Below are positions 33,689-41,358 of a stretch of 64,000 bases of DNA, one piece after another (position 1 is the first letter of the stretch; each line of letters starts with the position of its first letter). Both the position numbers and the translations under genes were made by a program. A model generated the notes under the pieces. It did no database searches. It was not told the origin of the DNA and saw only the letters and a program-made list of their open reading frames with translations. Source of the stretch: an uncultured Alphaproteobacteria bacterium (GTDB lineage: Bacteria > Pseudomonadota > Alphaproteobacteria > Caulobacterales > Caulobacteraceae); NCBI GenBank assembly GCA_903822175.1, contig CAIJOB010000007.1, positions 43,224 to 107,223 on the forward strand. The letters run 5' to 3'.

Positions 33689-34897
33689 TCAGACTCCGGG
33701 CACGCCCAGTCCGGAGGCCGTCTGGCGCAACGCCTGCTGATCGCCGGGCGAACCGGCGAAGGCCTTGGCGGCATCGCGATAGGCCTGGGCCGCGGCGGCG
33801 GGCTGGCCCAGCACCATCCGCGCACGGATCAGCCGCTCCCAGCCCTCCCGGTCATGGGGATTGGCCTTCAGAGCGGCAGCCTGTTTGGCGACCATGCCCT
33901 CGATCATCTGTTGGCGGCCCTGGTCGCTCATCTGGCCGGCGGCGGCGACCTGATCCGCCGAAGGTCCAGGCGCCGACGCGGGCGGTCCGGCGTCGGCGAC
34001 GGCGGGCTGGCCAGCCGGCGCGGGCGGCAAGCGGCCGGTCAGGTCGATGTGCCGATCCTGGGCCACCTTCGTGACGAAATCGCGGACCTGCGGCGCCCAG
34101 GGCGCGTCCGGCGGCGCGGTCTTCAGCATCGCGATCCAGTCGTCCATGGCCCCCTTGGAGTCGCCCTTCTGATCCTTGGCGACCGCCAGATAGTAGCGAG
34201 CCGGCGGATTGGCGGGGTCGAGCGAAAGCGCCTTGCGGAACATCGCCTCGGCGGCCGGGGTGATCTGCCCCTGGCCGGCCAGGACCGTCGCCTCCGCCTG
34301 CGAGGACAGATAGTCGGCGTTGTGCGGGTCGAGGGCTGCGGCCTTGCCGTAGGCCTGGGCGGCGTCGGCGTTGCGGCCGGTCTGCAGGTAGGACCAGCCC
34401 AGCATCCGCCAGCCCTCGGCGTCGTTGGGGGAGGCCTTCATGCGCTGTTCGAGCTGGGCGACCATGCCGGCCACCTCGCCGTTCGGATGGCCGGCCGGCA
34501 GGGTTCCCGAGCTCGCGGCCTGCTGGCTGATCGGCGGCGCGGACGCGGTGTTGGGCTGGCCGATCTTCAGATAGAGGCCCGTGGCGGCCAGGACGACGAC
34601 GGCGACGAGGCCCAGCGCCAGGATCAGGAGGGTGCGCTCGTTGAGCGGGCGCGACGCGGGCTCGGCCTCGCGCCCCTCGGCCAGCACCCGGCGTTTGACG
34701 TCGCCCTTCAGGGCCTCGGCCTCCGCGGGCGGCAGGGCGCCGGCCGCCGCCTGGGCCTCGATCTCGCCGATCTGGGCCTTCAGCACCTCGGCGACGGAAC
34801 CGCGGGCTTGGCGCGCGGCGTCGTGCCGGCGGATCAGCGGAATGGCGAGGCCGACGGCCGCGAGCGCGACCATCAGGGTCAGGATCATCCAGAGCAT
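33689..34897 (-). CDS. ccmI: Cytochrome c biogenesis protein CcmI (CycH)
   Basis: A 402-residue membrane protein: two helices in the N-terminal part (MLWMILTLMVALAAVGLAIPL and LLILALGLVAVVVLAATGLYL) with a leucine-zipper-like cytoplasmic loop between them (PLIRRHDAARQARGSVAEVLKAQ) and a periplasmic TPR domain (AEGWRMLGWSYLQTGRNADAAQAYGKAAALDP, NPPARYYLAVAKDQKGD). CcmI hands apocytochrome c to the CcmF-CcmH haem lyase. The start overlaps the CcmH stop (ATGA). It is the last gene of a four-gene Ccm operon. Confidence 0.93.
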   Translation of the reverse strand: MLWMILTLMVALAAVGLAIPLIRRHDAARQARGSVAEVLKAQIGEIEAQAAAGALPPAEAEALKGDVKRRVLAEGREAEPASRPLNERTLLILALGLVAVVVLAATGLYLKIGQPNTASAPPISQQAASSGTLPAGHPNGEVAGMVAQLEQRMKASPNDAEGWRMLGWSYLQTGRNADAAQAYGKAAALDPHNADYLSSQAEATVLAGQGQITPAAEAMFRKALSLDPANPPARYYLAVAKDQKGDSKGAMDDWIAMLKTAPPDAPWAPQVRDFVTKVAQDRHIDLTGRLPPAPAGQPAVADAGPPASAPGPSADQVAAAGQMSDQGRQQMIEGMVAKQAAALKANPHDREGWERLIRARMVLGQPAAAAQAYRDAAKAFAGSPGDQQALRQTASGLGVPGV

Positions 34898-35373
34898 CAG
34901 TCGCCTTTGTCCGTCACCGCTTTTGGCGTCATAAGCCGGGCCGCCTCGGCCTCTTCCGCCGCCGAGAGCGGCGCATCGCCCGCCCTCGCCCGTCCCCGCA
35001 TGTAGAGCGCCGCGCCGGCTCCGCCCAGCAGCAGGATCGCCGCCGGCCCGAACCAGAGCGCCCAGGTGTCCGGCTGGAAAGGCGGCCGCAGCAGAACGAA
35101 ATCGCCGTAGCGGGCGACGAGATAGCCCACGGCCTGTTGGTCGCTATCGCCCGCCGCCAGGCGTTCTCGCAGGATCACCCGCAGGTCGTGCGCCAGCGGC
35201 GCGGCGGAATCGTCGATCGACTGGTTCTGGCAGACCAGGCAGCGCAGCTCCTGGCTCAACGCCCGGGCGCGGGCCTCGAGCTTCGGGTCCTTGAGCTGTT
35301 CGTCGGGGGTCACCGCAAGCGCGGGCCCGGCCAGCGCCAGGGCGGTCGCGGCGATCAGGGCGAGACGCCTCAC
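34897..35373 (-). CDS. ccmH: Cytochrome c biogenesis protein CcmH
   Basis: A 158-residue protein that begins at GTG 35373, overlapping the CcmG stop (GTGA). A signal peptide (VRRLALIAATALALAGPALA) leads to the thiol-reductase domain with the family motif LRCLVCQNQSIDDS (LRCxxC), and a C-terminal helix (ALWFGPAAILLLGGAGAALYM) anchors it to the inner membrane. CcmH reduces or holds the haem-ligating cysteines of apocytochrome c. The 158-residue length is normal for a CcmH without the fused TPR part. Confidence 0.93.
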   Translation of the reverse strand: MRRLALIAATALALAGPALAVTPDEQLKDPKLEARARALSQELRCLVCQNQSIDDSAAPLAHDLRVILRERLAAGDSDQQAVGYLVARYGDFVLLRPPFQPDTWALWFGPAAILLLGGAGAALYMRGRARAGDAPLSAAEEAEAARLMTPKAVTDKGD

Positions 35374-35903
35374 GACTCGGCCTTCAGCTTGGCCATCAGG
35401 GGCGCGATCGTCTCGGCCCAGATCTGCGGCGTGATCGCGCCGACCTGGCGGTAGCGGACGACGCCACGGCGATCGAGCACGAAGGTCTCGGGCACGCCGG
35501 AGACGCCCATGTCGATGCCGGCGCGGCCGGTGCGGTCGTTGCCGCTCTTGGCGTAGGGGTCGCCGTTCTGGTCCAGCCAGTGGGCGCCGGCGTCGGCCTC
35601 CTCCTTCCAGTCCAGGCCATCGATGGTGACGCCCTGGGCCTTGAGCTGCAGCAGCACCGGGTGCTCCTCGCGGCAGGGGCCGCACCAGGAGGCGAAGACG
35701 TTGAGCAGGCGCGGCTCGCCGGTCAGTTCGGCGGAGGTCAGGCCGGCGGCCATCGGCTTCACCGGCGGCAGGGCGAAGGCCGGCAGCGGCTTGCCGATCA
35801 GCATCGACGGTAGGATCGCCGGATCGCGCTTGAGGCCGATCATGAAGCCCACAAGCACGATGACGAAGGCGGCCACCGGCAGGATCGCGATCAGGCGTCT
35901 CAT
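35370..35903 (-). CDS. ccmG: Thiol:disulfide interchange protein CcmG/DsbE
   Basis: A 177-residue thioredoxin-like protein anchored by one N-terminal helix (LIAILPVAAFVIVLVGFMIGL). The active site is NVFASWCGPCREEHP (WCGPC), and a GVSGVPETFVLDRRGVVRYR segment gives the cis-Pro loop. It keeps apocytochrome c thiols reduced in the periplasm for haem attachment. Start ATG 35903 overlaps the CcmF stop (ATGA), so the whole operon is translationally coupled. Confidence 0.94.
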   Translation of the reverse strand: MRRLIAILPVAAFVIVLVGFMIGLKRDPAILPSMLIGKPLPAFALPPVKPMAAGLTSAELTGEPRLLNVFASWCGPCREEHPVLLQLKAQGVTIDGLDWKEEADAGAHWLDQNGDPYAKSGNDRTGRAGIDMGVSGVPETFVLDRRGVVRYRQVGAITPQIWAETIAPLMAKLKAES

Positions 35904-37870
35904 TCCGCGGGAACCGGGGACGGAACCAGCACCGGCGCCGGCGCGCGGGCCGCGACGCCTAGGCGCAGTCGGCGATCGCTCAGTGAGACCAGACCGCCCA
36001 GCGCCATGGTGAAACCGCCGATCCAGATCCAGACGATCAGCGGATGGTCCCAAAGCCGCACGACGATGCCGCCGCTCACCTCGTCGCCACCGGAGATGTA
36101 GAGGTTGCCCAGCGGGCTCACATGGATCGCCGCCTCGGTGGTCTGGTTCGAGGCATAGGCGCGCCGCTCGGCCACCAGGGTGTAGGGCCCGCCCCGGCCG
36201 GTGATGTCGAACCGCGCCTGGCGGGCCTGGTAGTTGGGGCCGTCGGCGAGGTTGATCGAGTGCAGGGTCAGGGTGCGGCCGGCGAAGACCGTGCTGTCGC
36301 CCGGCCGCATGGTCAGGACCTTGTCGCTGTGCCAGGCGGTGACGCCGGTGACGCCGAGCAGCAAGAGACCCAGGCCCGCGTGCGCCAGGCTGAGGCCGAG
36401 GACCGCCGGCGGCGTGGTACGGATCGAGCGGCGCAGGTTCGCCCGGCCCGCCCACCAGCGGCGGCCCGGAATGGCGAAGGCGCCCGCGACCAGCCAGGCG
36501 GCGAGGCCGAGCGCGGCGGCGCTGACCACGCCCTTCCAGCCGACGGTGATCAGACCGATCAGCACGGCGGCGAGCGCCAGGGCCGCCGGGACCCGAACGC
36601 GCTTTAGGACCGCCGCCACATTGTCCCGCTTCCAGTTCAGCATGGGTCCGAAGACCACCAGGGCGAGCAGCGGGATCGCGAGCGGCGCGAAGGTCCGCGT
36701 GTAGTAGGGCGGCCCGACAGAGATCTTGTCCTTACCCATGATCTCGATGAACACCGGGCTGAAGGTGCCGAGGAAGACGGTGGCGGCCAGCGCGACCAGG
36801 AAGACGTTGTTGAGCGTGATCCCGCCCTCCCGCGACAGCGGCGCGAAGAGCGCGCCGGTGCGAAGGCTGGGTGCGCGCCAGGCGTAGAGCGCCAGCGCCG
36901 CGCCGGTCGTGACCGTAATGATTCCCAGGATGTAGATCCCACGCTGCGGATCGACGGCGAAGGAGTGGACGCTGGTCAGGATGCCGGAGCGGACGAGGAA
37001 GGTGCCCACCAGGCTCAGCGAAAAGGTCAGGATCGAGAGCAGGATCGTCCAGCTGACCAAGGCCCCGCGCCGCTCCAGCACCAGCGCCGAGTGCAGCAAG
37101 GCCGTGCCCAGCAACCAGGGCATCAGGGAGGCGTTCTCCACCGGGTCCCAGAACCACCAGCCACCCCAGCCGAGTTCATAATAGGCCCACAGGCTGCCCA
37201 GCGTGATGCCGGCGGTCAGCGGCACCCAGGCGGCCAGCACCCAGGGCCGCACCCAGCGCGCCCAGGCCGCATCCACCCGCCCCTCGATCAGGGCGGCGAC
37301 CGCAAACGCGAAGGCCACCGAGAAGCCGACGTAGCCCAGGTAGAGCAGCGGCGGATGGCTGACGAGGCCCGGGTCCTGCAGCAAGGGATTGAGCTCGGTC
37401 CCCTCGGCGGGCGCGGGGCTCAGCCGCAGGAACGGGTTGGAGGTGAAGATCAGGAAGCCCAGGAAGGCGACGCCGATCAGCCCCTGAACCCCCAGCACGC
37501 GGGCCTGCAAGGTCTCGCGCAGGGTCCCGCCGAACGCCGCCACCGCCCCGCCATAGATCCCCAGGATCAGCACCCAGAGCAGCATCGAGCCCTCGTGGCT
37601 GCCCCAGGTGGCGGCGAACCGGTAGGCCAGCGGCTGCTGGCTGTTAGAATGCTGGGCGACCAGGGCGACGGAAAAATCGCAGGCGATGTAGCTGGCCGCC
37701 AGGCAGCCAAAGGCGAGAATCACAAAGCCCGCCTGCAGGGTCGCCGCGGCCCGGCCCAGCGCCATCAGCACCGGCTCGCCCCTGTGCGCGCCCCACAATG
37801 TCGCCAGGGCCTGGACCATGGCCAGCACGAAGGCGAGGATCAGCGCGAACTGACCGACTTCCGCTGTCAT
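35900..37870 (-). CDS. ccmF: Cytochrome c haem lyase subunit CcmF
   Basis: A 656-residue polytopic inner-membrane protein. The haem-handling WWD segment reads WGGWWFWDPVENASLMPW, and family segments such as NSQQPLAYRFAATWGSHEGSMLLW and TFLVRSGILTSVHSFA (with a haem-ligand type His) are present. With CcmH and CcmI it attaches haem from CcmE to CxxCH motifs. It is the first gene of the operon, and no ccmE lies ahead of it, unlike many alphaproteobacterial loci. The upstream gap (37871-38030) is shared with the divergent redox cassette, which needs c-haem attachment. Confidence 0.96.
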   Translation of the reverse strand: MTAEVGQFALILAFVLAMVQALATLWGAHRGEPVLMALGRAAATLQAGFVILAFGCLAASYIACDFSVALVAQHSNSQQPLAYRFAATWGSHEGSMLLWVLILGIYGGAVAAFGGTLRETLQARVLGVQGLIGVAFLGFLIFTSNPFLRLSPAPAEGTELNPLLQDPGLVSHPPLLYLGYVGFSVAFAFAVAALIEGRVDAAWARWVRPWVLAAWVPLTAGITLGSLWAYYELGWGGWWFWDPVENASLMPWLLGTALLHSALVLERRGALVSWTILLSILTFSLSLVGTFLVRSGILTSVHSFAVDPQRGIYILGIITVTTGAALALYAWRAPSLRTGALFAPLSREGGITLNNVFLVALAATVFLGTFSPVFIEIMGKDKISVGPPYYTRTFAPLAIPLLALVVFGPMLNWKRDNVAAVLKRVRVPAALALAAVLIGLITVGWKGVVSAAALGLAAWLVAGAFAIPGRRWWAGRANLRRSIRTTPPAVLGLSLAHAGLGLLLLGVTGVTAWHSDKVLTMRPGDSTVFAGRTLTLHSINLADGPNYQARQARFDITGRGGPYTLVAERRAYASNQTTEAAIHVSPLGNLYISGGDEVSGGIVVRLWDHPLIVWIWIGGFTMALGGLVSLSDRRLRLGVAARAPAPVLVPSPVPAE

Positions 37871-37920
37871 GATCTTTTATGCTCCCCTAGGATCGTGCAG
37901 CGCTTTGGGGCGCATTGTGT

Positions 37921-37936
37921 CGGCACGGGAAATGCT
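37921..37936 (+). promoter_or_regulatory. Candidate sigma-54 promoter of the redox cassette
   Basis: The sequence CGGCACG-GGAA-ATGCT puts GG at 37922-37923 and GC at 37934-37935, with the ten-base spacing that sigma-54 promoters need, and agrees with the YTGGCACG-N4-TTGC consensus at all but two positions. A transcript from here would start about 85 bases before the fusion gene at 38031. An enhancer site was not found, so use by RpoN is inferred. Confidence 0.4.
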
Positions 37937-38030
37937 ACAGTGCCAAAGGTTGTTGGGGGCGGGAAGCGCTAAGCCGTCAGGCGCGGCGGCGATCTAGGGG
38001 TCTTCTGGGGTTAAATTTCGGGGTCGGGGA

Positions 38031-40475
38031 ATGTCCGAGGTGGTTCGTATCGCGATCGTGGGGTCTGGGCCGTCGGGTCTCAGCGCCGCCGCGCACGCCG
38101 CCGCCAAGGGTCTCAGCCACGTCCTCCTGGAAAAGACCGACCACCTCTCCGACACCATCTTCCGCTACCAGAAGGGCAAGCACGTGATGGCGACGCCGTC
38201 ACAGCTGGTCCTGCGCTCGGACTGCGACTTCGCCGCCGGCAAGCGCGAAACCATCCTCAAGCAGTGGAACGAGGACGCGGCCAAGGCCGGCGTCAACGTC
38301 CGCTACAATTCCGAGGTCAAGGCGATCACCGGCGCCAAGGGTGACTTCACCCTGACGCTGGCGAACAACGACACGGTCCGCGCCGAAAACGTGGTCCTGG
38401 CGATCGGCACCCAGGGCAACCCGAACCTTATGCGCTGCGAAGGCGCGCCCCTGCCGCACGTGCAGTACCAGCTGGACGACCCGGCCGAGTACATCGACGA
38501 GCACATCTTCGTCTTCGGCGGCGGCGACGCCGGCATCGAAAATGCGCTGGGCCTCTGCGCCGACCAAGCACAGGGCAATGTGGTCACCCTGGTCAACCGC
38601 TCCGCCGACTTCGCCCGCGCCAAGGACGCCAACGTCAAAGGCATCATGCAGGCCCGCGACACCGGCCGCATGACCATCCTGACCGAGACCACGCCCAGCC
38701 TGATCGAGACCGGCTGGATCACGGTGGAGACGCCGCAGGGCACCGCGCGGCACAAGTGCGACCGGATCATCGCGCGCATGGGCTCCAACCCGCCGCGCAA
38801 GTTCGTGGAAGCCGCCGGCATCGCCTTCACCAGCGATGCGCCCAGCGCCTTCCCGCAGCTGTCGCCGACCTTCGAGGGCACGGCGCCCGGCATCTATGTA
38901 ATCGGGGCGCTGGCTGGCTATCCGCTGATCAAGCACTGCATGAACCAGGGCCACGACGTGGTCGAATACATCTGCGGCGCCACCGACCTGAAGCCCGCCG
39001 ACGAACCGATCCTGGAAGCCAAGCTGGCGCACCTGCCGGGCAAGCTGTCGGTGGCCGACTGGCTGGAGTTCCTGCGCAGCCGGGTGGAGATCCTATACGG
39101 CTTGTCGTCCCTGCAGATGCGCGAGTTCCTGCTCGACTCAGAGGTGAAGGCCTTCCGCAAGGGCGAGGTGATCTTCGAACGCAACGGCGTCGGGTCCTCG
39201 CTGTTCGGCATCGCCCAGGGCTCGGTGCTGGTGGAGGTCGACCCGAAGGATCCCAAGATCACTGTGCCGATTCCGGCCGGCTCGATCTTCGGCGAAGTGG
39301 GCCTGATCTCAGGCCGCCGCCGCGGCGCGACCATCCGGGCCGGCGAGGACTGCATCGTCGTCGAAATCCCCCGCACCGGGGCGCTGAAGCTGATGGCCCA
39401 GGTGGCCGAGGCCCGCGAAACAGTGAACCGCATCACCACCGAGCGGCAGATCCTGCAGATCTTCAAATCCGGCCTGACGCCTGCCGACCTGGCCGAGGTG
39501 CTGCCCGAGGCCCAGACCATGGAGGTCAAGGCCGGCCAGCCGATCATGAGCGAGGGCGACGAGGGCGACGACCTCTTCATCATCCGCTCCGGCTCGATGA
39601 TCGTGGAGAAGATGGTCGGGGGTAAGAACGTCTTCCTGTCCTACGTGCCGGCCGGTTCCTACTCCGGCGAGATGGCGCTGCTGGACGGCGGACGGCGCAC
39701 GGCGACGGTGAAGGCGGCGATCCGCAGCCAGGTGGTGCGCCTGCCGGGCGAGCCGTTCCGCCGCCTGCTGGAAAAGAAGCCGGCGCTGTTGAAGCGGATG
39801 CGCGAAGAGGTCGCCTCGCGCCGCAAGGTCAACGCCTTCGTCGAAGAGCAGAAGGACAGCTTCGGCGGCGTGGTCGACATGTACTCCTCCGTCGCCAGCT
39901 TCCTGATCGATCAGGGCCTGGGCGAGGCCACCGACGTCCTATTGATCGACGAGAGCCTCTGCGTCGGCTGCGACAACTGCGAAAAGGCCTGCGCCGACAG
40001 CCACGAGGGCCTGTCGCGGCTGAACCGCGAGGCCGGCAAGACCTACGCCCAGATCCACGTGCCGACCTCCTGCCGGCACTGCGAGCACCCCTATTGCATG
40101 ACCGACTGCCCGCCCAACGCCATCCAGCGCGGGCCGGACGGCGAGGTGTTCATCTCCGACGCTTGCATCGGCTGCGGCAATTGCCAGCGCAACTGCCCCT
40201 ATGACGTGATCCAGATGGACAAGCCGCCGCCGGAGAAACCGGGCCTGATGGCCTGGATGCTGTTCGGCATGGGCCCGGGCCCCGGCGAGCCGGACAAGGC
40301 CTGGCGCGAAAAACAGCCCAAGGCCAAGGTTGAAAAGGGTAAGGTCGCGATCAAGTGCGACATGTGCATCGGCAAGGCCGGGGGGCCTGCCTGTGTCCGA
40401 GCCTGCCCCACCGGGGCGGCGATCCGCGTGTCGCCAGAGGAGTTCCTCTCGGTGGCGCTTCTGGAACGGGGGTAG
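38031..40475 (+). CDS. FAD oxidoreductase / double cyclic-nucleotide-binding / four [4Fe-4S] fusion
   Basis: An 814-residue cytoplasmic protein in three parts. Residues 1-330 are a thioredoxin-reductase-like FAD/NAD(P) module (IAIVGSGPSGLSAAAHA; second nucleotide motif FVFGGGDAGIENA) lacking the CxxC of true reductases. Residues about 355-620 hold two Crp-type cyclic-nucleotide-binding domains. Both keep the phosphate-cassette Glu and Arg (FGEVGLISGRRRGATI with Glu422; SGEMALLDGGRRTATV with Glu547). Residues 644-795 form a ferredoxin unit with four cluster motifs: CVGCDNCEKAC, CRHCEHPYCMTDC, CIGCGNCQRNC and CDMC...CVRAC. It leads a cassette with a b-type membrane protein and a decahaem protein, so NAD(P)H-driven, nucleotide-gated electron flow is the natural inference. 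The acceptor is unknown. Confidence 0.9.
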   Translation: MSEVVRIAIVGSGPSGLSAAAHAAAKGLSHVLLEKTDHLSDTIFRYQKGKHVMATPSQLVLRSDCDFAAGKRETILKQWNEDAAKAGVNVRYNSEVKAITGAKGDFTLTLANNDTVRAENVVLAIGTQGNPNLMRCEGAPLPHVQYQLDDPAEYIDEHIFVFGGGDAGIENALGLCADQAQGNVVTLVNRSADFARAKDANVKGIMQARDTGRMTILTETTPSLIETGWITVETPQGTARHKCDRIIARMGSNPPRKFVEAAGIAFTSDAPSAFPQLSPTFEGTAPGIYVIGALAGYPLIKHCMNQGHDVVEYICGATDLKPADEPILEAKLAHLPGKLSVADWLEFLRSRVEILYGLSSLQMREFLLDSEVKAFRKGEVIFERNGVGSSLFGIAQGSVLVEVDPKDPKITVPIPAGSIFGEVGLISGRRRGATIRAGEDCIVVEIPRTGALKLMAQVAEARETVNRITTERQILQIFKSGLTPADLAEVLPEAQTMEVKAGQPIMSEGDEGDDLFIIRSGSMIVEKMVGGKNVFLSYVPAGSYSGEMALLDGGRRTATVKAAIRSQVVRLPGEPFRRLLEKKPALLKRMREEVASRRKVNAFVEEQKDSFGGVVDMYSSVASFLIDQGLGEATDVLLIDESLCVGCDNCEKACADSHEGLSRLNREAGKTYAQIHVPTSCRHCEHPYCMTDCPPNAIQRGPDGEVFISDACIGCGNCQRNCPYDVIQMDKPPPEKPGLMAWMLFGMGPGPGEPDKAWREKQPKAKVEKGKVAIKCDMCIGKAGGPACVRACPTGAAIRVSPEEFLSVALLERG

Positions 40476-40484
40476 GGCTTAGCT

Positions 40485-41357
40485 TTGGCGGCGGCGCGGG
40501 GGAAAACACAGAGACGAAGGACGGCGACGCACGAGAGCTTCCTGCGTCATGGCCGATTCCTGTTCCTGCGCGCGGCGTTGATTCTCTGCGCCGCGGCGAT
40601 CACCGCCTACATCCTGCAGAAGCCGATCCCACGGCCGAGCGGCGGGACGGCGCTGGGCTATGTGCTTGGGACGATCGGCGCCCTGTTGATTGTCTGGCTG
40701 GCGCTCTTGGGCATCCGCAAGCGGGCGATCACCGCAGGCCACTATTCGCTGAAGGCCTGGGTCTCGGCGCACGTCTATCTGGGCCTGTCGCTGATCGTCG
40801 TCGCCACCCTGCACACCGGGTTCCAGTTCGGCTGGAACGTCCACACGCTGGCCTACGGCCTGATGCTGCTGGTGATCGTCTCCGGCGCGATCGGCGTCTG
40901 GGCCTACGCCACCCTGCCCCGAACGCTCAGCGACAACCGTGGCGAGACCACCCGCAAGCAGATGCTGGCGCAGATCGCCAGCCTGGACGAACAGATCCTT
41001 GAGGCGGCGCAGCCGCTGTCGCGCCAGAACGCCGACATCGTACGGCTCTCGCTGGAAGAGACCGATCTTGGCGGCGGCTTCTGGCGACGCCTGCTCGCCC
41101 GCTACGGCGACTGCGCCAACGGCCAGGCCCTGTCGAAGATCGGCGGCGCCCTGCGCGGCGCCAGCGGCCCCGAGGCCGTGGCGCTCGCCAAGGTCGAGGA
41201 CCTGATGCAGCGCAAGGCCGAGGCGCTGGCCTTGGCGCGCCGTCAGATGCATATCACCGCGATGCTCGAAGCTTGGCTTTTCGTGCACGTTCCCGCCACC
41301 TTCGCCCTGCTGGCGGCGCTCACCGCGCACATCGTCAGCGTCTTCCTCTACTGGTGA
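40485..41357 (+). CDS. Membrane protein with two His-x13-His helices (likely di-haem cytochrome b)
   Basis: A 290-residue protein from TTG 40485, nine bases after the fusion gene. It has five likely membrane helices: two near the N-terminus (FLFLRAALILCAAAITAYIL; TALGYVLGTIGALLIVWLAL), two after residue 90, and one at the C-terminus. His96 and His110 lie on one helix (AHVYLGLSLIVVATLHTGF), and His268 and His282 on the last (VHVPATFALLAALTAHIVSVF). Both pairs are 14 apart, the spacing that holds two stacked b haems across a membrane in cytochrome b-type proteins. A soluble helical insert of about 100 residues precedes the last helix. It would join the cytoplasmic iron-sulfur donor to the periplasmic decahaem partner. 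No named family was recognised. Confidence 0.8.
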   Translation: MAAARGKTQRRRTATHESFLRHGRFLFLRAALILCAAAITAYILQKPIPRPSGGTALGYVLGTIGALLIVWLALLGIRKRAITAGHYSLKAWVSAHVYLGLSLIVVATLHTGFQFGWNVHTLAYGLMLLVIVSGAIGVWAYATLPRTLSDNRGETTRKQMLAQIASLDEQILEAAQPLSRQNADIVRLSLEETDLGGGFWRRLLARYGDCANGQALSKIGGALRGASGPEAVALAKVEDLMQRKAEALALARRQMHITAMLEAWLFVHVPATFALLAALTAHIVSVFLYW

Positions 41358-41358
41358 C

